Made by a program: the position numbers and the translations under genes
Notes under the pieces: generated by a model
The model's database searches: none
What the model saw: the letters and a program-made list of their open reading frames with translations, nothing else
What the model was told of the DNA's origin: nothing
NCBI GenBank assembly: GCA_002371755.1
Contig: DFGM01000068.1
Location: 1-9,073 of the forward strand
Length of the DNA: 9,073 bases
Source of the DNA: Verrucomicrobia bacterium UBA3750
GTDB taxonomy: Bacteria > Verrucomicrobiota > Kiritimatiellia > RFP12 > UBA1067
Reading direction: 5' to 3'
In this document: in pieces, positions 5,196 through 9,073 of the stretch
Layout of the letters: each line of letters begins with the position of its first letter
How positions within the stretch are numbered: position 1 is the stretch's first letter

Positions 5196-5379
5196 AATCC
5201 GAGGGTTAGAGTTTTGCGGCGCCAAGCCGGGCGTCGTTATCGGGCGAAAGCCCAGAATTCGGCAAGTCGAGCACTTTTGTCAGCGCAGTCTTGCCCATCT
5301 GCATCGCACCGGTCAAATAAACTCCGCGACGAGCCGCCAATGCCGCCACAAGATTATCTTCTATCCATCTTTTGATCAT
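5167..5379 (-). pseudogene. AAA-family ATPase (DUF4143 type) remnant with in-frame stop
   Basis: From the ATG at 5379 the frame reads MIKRWIEDNLVAALAARRGV, then YLTGAMQMGKTALTKVLDLP, matching the N-terminus of bacterial AAA ATPases of the AAA_14/DUF4143 group. The Walker A is GAMQMGKT (residues 24-31). The next part, LSPDNDARLGAAKL, aligns with the acidic SLDD...R.AA stretch of the family. A TAA (5208-5206) then interrupts the frame, yet the codons beyond it read PSDFVDRN, fitting the family's following DP..FVDR segment. Homology then ends and another stop comes at 5169-5167. Intact members have about 400 residues, so Walker B, sensors and the C-terminal domain are gone. The 57-codon ORF may still be translated from its promoter at 5409-5437, but it is best read as a dead gene. 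Confidence 0.65.
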
Positions 5380-5408
5380 TTTCCATCTCTTTCACGCTCA
5401 CGGCGGAT

Positions 5409-5437
5409 AACATAGCAAAACTTCGGCGAAAAGTAAA
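5409..5437 (-). promoter_or_regulatory. Promoter before the ATPase remnant
   Basis: On the minus strand TTTACT (5437-5432) and TATGTT (5414-5409) are separated by 17 bases and lie about 30 bases before the ATG of the remnant. The gene seems to have kept its promoter after losing most of its coding sequence. Confidence 0.45.
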
Positions 5438-5491
5438 GTGGGATGGCTGCGAAATTGCATTTTCCACACAACGGCAAGCGCCGCCTGTTTG

Positions 5492-5965
5492 TTAAGTGAA
5501 GCAATATTGCGAACCCCTTCCTTGCGCAGCGTCATGTTGGTGCAGACAGAGGATTCGCAGCGGCTTGACGTCAAGCACCATTTCTCGATTTGTAGCCTCG
5601 CAGTCGCATGTCGCGGCTTGTATCGCATGCCGTGCGAACCATGCATTTCCATCGTTGAAAGTCTTTCTCCAGCCGTCGGCGCTCAATTGCTGGAGGATGG
5701 CCGGATCCCCGTAGAGTTGCGCTCTGGGTTGCTTCTTTGCCACTATTGCTTCGGAAAGCAGAAGCCAGGCAAGGACGATTACGGCCAAGCCAAGCACCAC
5801 TATTGCCATCCACCGCTTCAATCCGATGGGGTCGCGTCCCAACACCTTGAATGGCTTGATTCCTCGCTTCTTCAATTGCGCGTATACATCATTCCTGTCC
5901 TTGGCGGTCATCCAACCGTCAAAGTTTTCATTCTTCGCACTCTGATAGAAGTAGTGGTAGCGCAT
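5492..5965 (-). CDS. Short membrane protein with T2SF-N-like N-terminus, C-terminus doubtful
   Basis: A 157-residue ORF. Residues 1-45 (YHYFYQSAKNENFDGWMTA, then YAQLKKRGIKPFKVLG) resemble the small N-terminal region of type II secretion F proteins, where an extended beta segment is followed by a QLKKRGI helix. One transmembrane helix follows (about 52-71, MAIVVLGLAVIVLAWLLL). Residues 80-115 (QLYGDPAILQQLSADGW, then NAWFARHA) fit a recurring architecture of short proteins in Kiritimatiellota-type genomes, recalled rather than searched. After about residue 118 the protein becomes cysteine-rich and unstructured (TCDCEATN, ILCLHQHDAAQGRGSQYCFT), unlike the rest. The other frames there are no better, suggesting a rearranged or truncated 3' end. 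There is no clear ribosome site before the ATG at 5965. Function unknown. Confidence 0.55.
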   Translation of the reverse strand: MRYHYFYQSAKNENFDGWMTAKDRNDVYAQLKKRGIKPFKVLGRDPIGLKRWMAIVVLGLAVIVLAWLLLSEAIVAKKQPRAQLYGDPAILQQLSADGWRKTFNDGNAWFARHAIQAATCDCEATNREMVLDVKPLRILCLHQHDAAQGRGSQYCFT

Positions 5966-6010
5966 GAATCATTTCAATATGCTGTTAAGTCAGGTTCCGC
6001 TCGAATCTCG

Positions 6011-6265
6011 TCACCATAGCCGAGCATGGTCGATTAGCCTTGTACCTTCATCGCAGACGATGTTGCACTGCGTCTCCTGCGCGAGAAGCACAGCGACAGC
6101 TTCGCAATCGGACATCGCCAGTTTGTCTTGACGGCTGACGATAGATACTTTACCGGTGAATGTCCCTGGCTTCAAGACCTCGCCGCCAGCCTTGGCGATA
6201 CGCTCTTCGTAGGAGAGTTTCTCGGGCTTCGCTTCTTGCCGCGCCTTGCACTCATGTTCCGTTCT
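6011..6265 (-). pseudogene. Start-less gene fragment, unknown family
   Basis: A frame open for 84 codons between a TAA at 6268-6266 and a TGA at 6013-6011 has no ATG or GTG at its head; the first ATG is more than halfway in. The translation looks genuinely coding: HECKARQEAKPEKLSYEERI, AKAGGEVLKPGTFTGKVSIV, then AMSDCEAVAVLLAQETQCNI. It resembles the region just after the signal peptide of exported proteins in this type of genome, with the predicted export signal lost. The last ten or so residues (TRLIDHARLW) lose this character. I read it as a fragment cut at both ends and cannot name the family with confidence. Confidence 0.45.
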
Positions 6266-6278
6266 TTACCACTTATCC

Positions 6279-6307
6279 TATGCTAACCCGATGATTTTTG
6301 GTAAAAT
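6279..6307 (+). promoter_or_regulatory. Extended -10 promoter upstream of the recombinase
   Basis: TTTGGTAAAATACG contains TAAAAT at 6302-6307 with TG at the extended -10 position; the -35 position (TATGCT, 6279-6284) is weak. It is the third occurrence of the TGGTAWAATA core in the window. It would give the recombinase a leader of about 150 bases. Confidence 0.45.
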
Positions 6308-6465
6308 ACGCCCGCCGTCATGCGAACTGCAAGGCGGAGTCTGAACAAGTGCATTTTGCTTTTTTGACGGAATCTATACCGCGAACGAAGATGGTTCGGT
6401 AGCCATCCAATTGGCAGTTGTCGCCATTCGCCGTTCTCCGCCCCCATTAAGAAAGGAGCCGGAAA
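6308..6465 (+). other. Long leader of the recombinase gene, no intact gene
   Basis: This stretch holds CCGCC (6312-6316) and GGCGG (6333-6337) as possible stem arms, CCGTCA (6315-6320) matched by TGACGG (6365-6370), and a T7 run (6360-6366, after GC). A 15-codon ORF (ATG 6320, TGA 6365-6367) ends in that T run, which recalls a leader peptide or attenuator but proves nothing. Another frame, open from about 6343 to 6473, reads FDGIYTANEDGSVAIQL and looks faintly coding, but it has no start. No attachment site or repeat was recognised. Confidence 0.25.
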
Positions 6466-7830
6466 ATGGCTAGAGAAAAAGGAACGGGCAACCTCCAGAA
6501 GGAGAAGTCGGGGCGCTGGACGCTCCGCGTGGGCATAAACGGAAAGCGGCTCAGCCGTTCGACAAGGACGACTGACCGCGACAAGGCGGAGAAGTTCCTC
6601 GAACGCTTCCTCGCCCCGCTTGGCCTGGGTTCACAGAGAATTCCCCTGGCAGAGGCTTGGAACCACTACGAGATGTCTCCGAACCGCCGGGACATCGCCA
6701 AGGCGACGCTCGACACAAAGCGAGCCGTGTGGATGAACTTCGCCAGATGGATGGAGAAGTTCCACCTCGAAATCGGCCACCTTGCGGAAGTGACGCAGGA
6801 AGCCGTGTCGGAGTATCTCATGCAGTTCAAGTGCCACCACGCTGCCACGACCTACAACAACCACGTGTGCGCACTCAGAGAGGTGTTCCGCCTGCTTGCG
6901 GACAAGGCGGGAATCACGAGCGACCCCTGGGCGAACGTCAAGCTTCGCGCTGATGATTCGGTCTCTCGCCGGGAACTGACGCTCGATGAAGTAAACCGGC
7001 TCTACGAGGCCGCTTCGAAGGAGGGTGCGCACTGGCGGCTACTGTTTGCCACGGGCATCTACACAGGGCTTCGCCTCGGCGACTGCTGCCGCCTCTCCTG
7101 GGAGTGCGTGAACCTCGAACGGAATGTCATCCAGGTCATTCCTGAGAAGACGAAGAAGCACGCGCACGGCAAGCCTGTGACCATCCCAATTCATCCATCG
7201 TTGATGGCTGAATTGGTAGGTATGAGGGATGAGACAAGAGGGATGAGAGAAGAGAACGGCTCGGGAGGGGAGTGCTCCTGCGCGACCGAATCTTCCTCAT
7301 CCCCCATCCATCATCCCTCATCCCTCACAGGATTCGTGAATCCAGTGATTGCCGAACTCTACAACAACCGCAACTGGGAACTGGACGAGGTGCTGCGGCG
7401 CATCTTCACAGCCGCCAACGTCACCATGAGCGTCAAGATGGAGGGACGCAGCCGCAAGTCCGTCATCGCATCCTTCCACTCTTTCAGACACACATTCGTC
7501 TCCCTTTCGGCAAATGCCGGAGTGCCGCTCCCAGTGGTTCAGAGCATCGTCGGCCATTGCTCTACCGCCATGACGCGCCACTACTACCACGAGAGTGAGG
7601 ACGCCCTCCGGCAGGCCGTGGCCGCCATCCCCGCCCTTGGCACAAGGGCGTCCACAAAGCCTCCTGTCGGGCTTACTACGCCCATCCCTCATCCCTCATC
7701 CCCCATCCCTACACCTCGCCGTGAGAGTGTCCCCGTGCGTCTCAGGCGGCTCGCCCGCCTCCTCTCGCAAGGCCTGATTTCCGAGGACGAACACGCCGCC
7801 CAACGCGCCAGGATCCTTGCCGAAATCTAG
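6466..7830 (+). CDS. Tyrosine recombinase/integrase with repeat-derived insert
   Basis: A 454-residue site-specific recombinase. Residues 1-50 form an arm-binding-like beta region (GRWTLRVGINGKRLSRSTRT). Residues 58-160 are the SAM-like core-binding domain. The catalytic domain starts near 170. All active-site residues are visible: Arg203 (TGLRLGD), a lysine in PEKTKKHAHGK (228-236), His338 and Arg341 (HSFRHTF), His364 (VGHCS) and nucleophile Tyr373 (TRHYYH). It should cut and rejoin DNA through a 3'-phosphotyrosyl link, with an unknown target. Residues about 252-287 are an insertion encoded by inverted heptamer repeats, and residues 405-416 come from another heptamer array; both keep the frame and avoid the active site. 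The last 32 residues (RLRRLARLLSQGLISEDE) resemble a SHOCT module. AAGGAG seven bases before the ATG fixes the start. No excisionase or element boundary is seen nearby. Confidence 0.92.
   Translation: MAREKGTGNLQKEKSGRWTLRVGINGKRLSRSTRTTDRDKAEKFLERFLAPLGLGSQRIPLAEAWNHYEMSPNRRDIAKATLDTKRAVWMNFARWMEKFHLEIGHLAEVTQEAVSEYLMQFKCHHAATTYNNHVCALREVFRLLADKAGITSDPWANVKLRADDSVSRRELTLDEVNRLYEAASKEGAHWRLLFATGIYTGLRLGDCCRLSWECVNLERNVIQVIPEKTKKHAHGKPVTIPIHPSLMAELVGMRDETRGMREENGSGGECSCATESSSSPIHHPSSLTGFVNPVIAELYNNRNWELDEVLRRIFTAANVTMSVKMEGRSRKSVIASFHSFRHTFVSLSANAGVPLPVVQSIVGHCSTAMTRHYYHESEDALRQAVAAIPALGTRASTKPPVGLTTPIPHPSSPIPTPRRESVPVRLRRLARLLSQGLISEDEHAAQRARILAEI
7218..7325. repeat. Inverted arrays of the heptamer AGGGATG / CATCCCT inside the recombinase
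   Basis: The left array (7218-7252) is a run of 7-base units, with exact AGGGATG at 7225-7231 and 7239-7245 and degenerate units between and around them. The right array (7298-7325) has four units: CATCCCC, CATCCAT, CATCCCT, CATCCCT. The two arrays are reverse complements and enclose about 45 bases, so the insert can fold as a long hairpin. It is translated in frame as about 36 residues that do not belong to the recombinase family. Confidence 0.8.
7683..7710. repeat. Direct array of four CATCCCT heptamers
   Basis: Four units in tandem (CATCCCT, CATCCCT, CATCCCC, CATCCCT) encode a Pro/Ser-rich linker (IPHPSSPIP) between the recombinase catalytic domain and its SHOCT-like tail. It is the same unit as the right array at 7298-7325. 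Confidence 0.8.
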
Positions 7831-7871
7831 CCGATTCCACGGCACTTATCTGCACCGCCTCTGCGCCATCC

Positions 7872-8669
7872 GTGTCATGGCATAGCGGCGGAGTGGCAGC
7901 GCCGTTGCATCCCTCCGTTGTCGGCTATCAGAGCAATACGGCCAACGCTACACGTAATACGATGATGGCACCGACATTCCTCTCTGTCAATTCAGAAACA
8001 GGCTGCAAACTTTCCGATCTTACAGTCACGGGTTATGATGCCCCTGAATGGATTGAAGAGGACGAATACTATGAAGGTGGATGCGGCGCTGGCGACTTCG
8101 TTCTCCAGTTCCTCAACGCCAACGGCTCTGTTGCTTCAAGATACTATTGGATAGACGATGGCGACACTGCTGCTGGATGGTATAGCACAATTGCTGCTGC
8201 TCCCATCTCGGGTGGCGCAGCCTCCGTCAACATTCCCGCTGGGACTGCTGCGTGGGTCATTGGAACAGGCAAGACACTAACGTCGGCTGGTCAGGTTGGA
8301 ACAAGCGACATTGCGTTCACCATGAATGCTACGCGCAATACTGCCGCTGGCAATGCAACGCCGGTTGATCTGACCTTGGCCAAGTTGACTGTGTCTGGCT
8401 ACGATGCCCCTGAATGGATTGAGGAGGACGAATACTATGAAGGTGGATGCGGTGCTGGCGACTTCGTTCTCCAGTTCCTCAATGCTAATGGTTCTGTTGC
8501 AGAAAGGTACTATTGGATTGACGATGGCGATACTGCCGCTGGATGGTATAGCACAATTGCTGCAGCCCCCATTTCTGGAGGTGCCGCGACTGTCAATATC
8601 CCCGCTGGCAAGGGTGCTTGGATTATTGGTACGGGCAAGACGCTGAACATTCCTGCTCCGGAACTCTAA
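7872..8669 (+). CDS. Two-repeat VVGYQ-type surface protein lacking a signal peptide
   Basis: A frame of up to 265 residues from a GTG at 7872. VVGYQSNTANATRNT (residues 16-30) is how the mature part of a family of exported proteins in Kiritimatiellota-like genomes begins, normally right after a signal peptide. Two 87-residue repeats follow (residues 50-136 and 172-258), each with YDAPEWIEEDEYYEGGCGAG, ending GTGKTL, and identical at 81 of 87 positions. Acidic and aromatic residues, a single Cys per repeat and Gly/Ala-rich strands suggest an extracellular beta domain. No signal peptide, ribosome site or convincing start precedes it. The frame continues open back into the 3' end of the recombinase gene. 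The 5' end was therefore probably lost or exchanged, and the GTG start is nominal. Codon use is more AT-rich than in the genes to the left. Confidence 0.6.
   Translation: MSWHSGGVAAPLHPSVVGYQSNTANATRNTMMAPTFLSVNSETGCKLSDLTVTGYDAPEWIEEDEYYEGGCGAGDFVLQFLNANGSVASRYYWIDDGDTAAGWYSTIAAAPISGGAASVNIPAGTAAWVIGTGKTLTSAGQVGTSDIAFTMNATRNTAAGNATPVDLTLAKLTVSGYDAPEWIEEDEYYEGGCGAGDFVLQFLNANGSVAERYYWIDDGDTAAGWYSTIAAAPISGGAATVNIPAGKGAWIIGTGKTLNIPAPEL
8019..8645 (+). repeat. 366-bp-period tandem duplication
   Basis: Copies at 8019-8279 and 8385-8645 are offset by exactly 366 bases (122 codons). Most differences are synonymous: only six residues of 87 differ. The linkers also share NATRNT (7944 and 8325) but differ in length by five codons, so the unit is a full-domain duplication with a diverged spacer. 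Confidence 0.9.
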
Positions 8670-8724
8670 ACAATTTTGTGCGGTGCATGGTGTGCTGTGC
8701 AGAAAACAAAGGAAAACAAAAGAA

Positions 8725-9073
8725 ATGAAAAAACTACTAACAGTGGCGCTGATTGCTTTCACAGCAGTCAATCTAAACGCTGCAACGGTCATCTGGGCTG
8801 CGACCAAAGGTGCGCTCTATGACGGTGCTGAAACGCCCGCCAAGATTACATCTGGTAGTGCATACCTGATGTTTGTAACAGCAAGCTATACGCAGAATGA
8901 CCTTCTTGCGGCATTCGTTGCTGCCGAAGGCAAGGCGGACACTACACTTGCGGCAATGACCGCATCTGGCGCAATGGCAACTGGTGCTGGTTCAATAGGT
9001 GCTTCCACCTCCCGCCCTTCGGGAACGAGCACCTATGACCTGTCCACTGACGGAACTGCATACTTCGTGGTGT
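8725..9073 (+). CDS. Secreted protein of unknown function (3' end off window)
   Basis: The first 116 residues of a protein that runs off the right edge. MKKLLTVALIAFTAVNLNAA is a clear Sec signal peptide, with cleavage expected after NAA or so, followed by TVIWAATKGALYDG and an Ala/Ser/Thr/Gly-rich mature region (SAYLMFVTASYTQNDLLAAF). This build recalls exported, possibly surface-attached proteins common in Kiritimatiellota and Lentisphaerota genomes; whether it has a C-terminal sorting signal cannot be seen. GGA at 8711-8713 lies 11 bases before the ATG, a rather long spacing. It follows the two-repeat protein by 55 bases in the same orientation and may be co-transcribed with it. Confidence 0.75.
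   Translation, partial: MKKLLTVALIAFTAVNLNAATVIWAATKGALYDGAETPAKITSGSAYLMFVTASYTQNDLLAAFVAAEGKADTTLAAMTASGAMATGAGSIGASTSRPSGTSTYDLSTDGTAYFVV

Noticed and set aside
4578..5375. Plus-strand open frame of 265 codons opposite the NAD(P)H oxidoreductase
   Set aside because: It is the antisense of a clear flavoprotein with ribosome site, promoter and terminator; no recognisable motif and no upstream ribosome site.
7218..7710. Heptamer arrays as a CRISPR array
   Set aside because: Units are seven bases without spacers and are coded within a recombinase gene; there are no cas genes.
6466..7830. A complete integrative element bounded by attachment sites
   Set aside because: No tRNA, no direct repeats flanking the recombinase, and no excisionase or cargo module could be recognised in the window.
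8019..8645. Tandem repeat as an insertion sequence or CRISPR
   Set aside because: The unit is a translated protein domain with mostly silent changes; no transposase and no terminal inverted repeats.

Overview
The window looks like a chromosomal segment of a GC-rich, probably gut- or rumen-associated bacterium of the Kiritimatiellota/Verrucomicrobiota (PVC) type. This is inferred from the style of several genes: the VVGYQ-type secreted protein, the MKK-led secreted protein at the right edge, the tyrosine recombinase beginning with MAREKGTG, and a short type II secretion F-N-like membrane protein. No rRNA, tRNA or marker gene is present, so the assignment is moderate at best.

Left part (1-1438). 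A minus-strand operon runs off the left edge: two very short ORFs and then a C_GCAxxG_C_C family protein, all joined by ATGA stop/start overlaps. The second short ORF looks like a metallo-beta-lactamase-fold hydrolase with its middle removed. A divergent plus-strand operon carries a LacA/Maa-type O-acetyltransferase and an acyltransferase-3 membrane protein, with a possible gene tail between them. The two operons are separated by a near-perfect 29-bp-arm inverted repeat at 527-599. It is flanked by two extended -10 promoters placed exactly the same distance from the stem.

Middle part (2583-5379), all on the minus strand. Genes are a flavodoxin-type lipoprotein with a consensus promoter, a translationally coupled operon of an ECF-type sigma factor, a candidate membrane anti-sigma protein and a 42-residue membrane protein, and an FMN-dependent NAD(P)H oxidoreductase with its own promoter and terminator. 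Upstream of the oxidoreductase lies an AAA ATPase remnant (Walker A kept, in-frame stop, frame then lost). Flavodoxin, NAD(P)H oxidoreductase, C_GCAxxG_C_C, MBL hydrolase and sugar acetyltransferase genes often sit together in gut bacteria, so this may be an eroded version of such a redox cluster.

Right part (5379-9073), accessory in character. A short membrane protein with a doubtful C-terminus and a start-less gene remnant lie on the minus strand. On the plus strand is a complete tyrosine recombinase that carries in-frame arrays of the heptamer CATCCCT/AGGGATG inside its catalytic domain and again before a SHOCT-like tail. Immediately downstream is an AT-richer module: a surface-type protein made of two 87-residue repeats (81/87 identical) but with no signal peptide, and the start of a second secreted protein with a clear signal peptide.

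The window's common theme is gene erosion: at least four partial genes sit between intact ones, several with start/stop couplings or promoters preserved. The most unusual structures are the symmetric divergent promoter hairpin and the heptamer arrays translated inside the recombinase.
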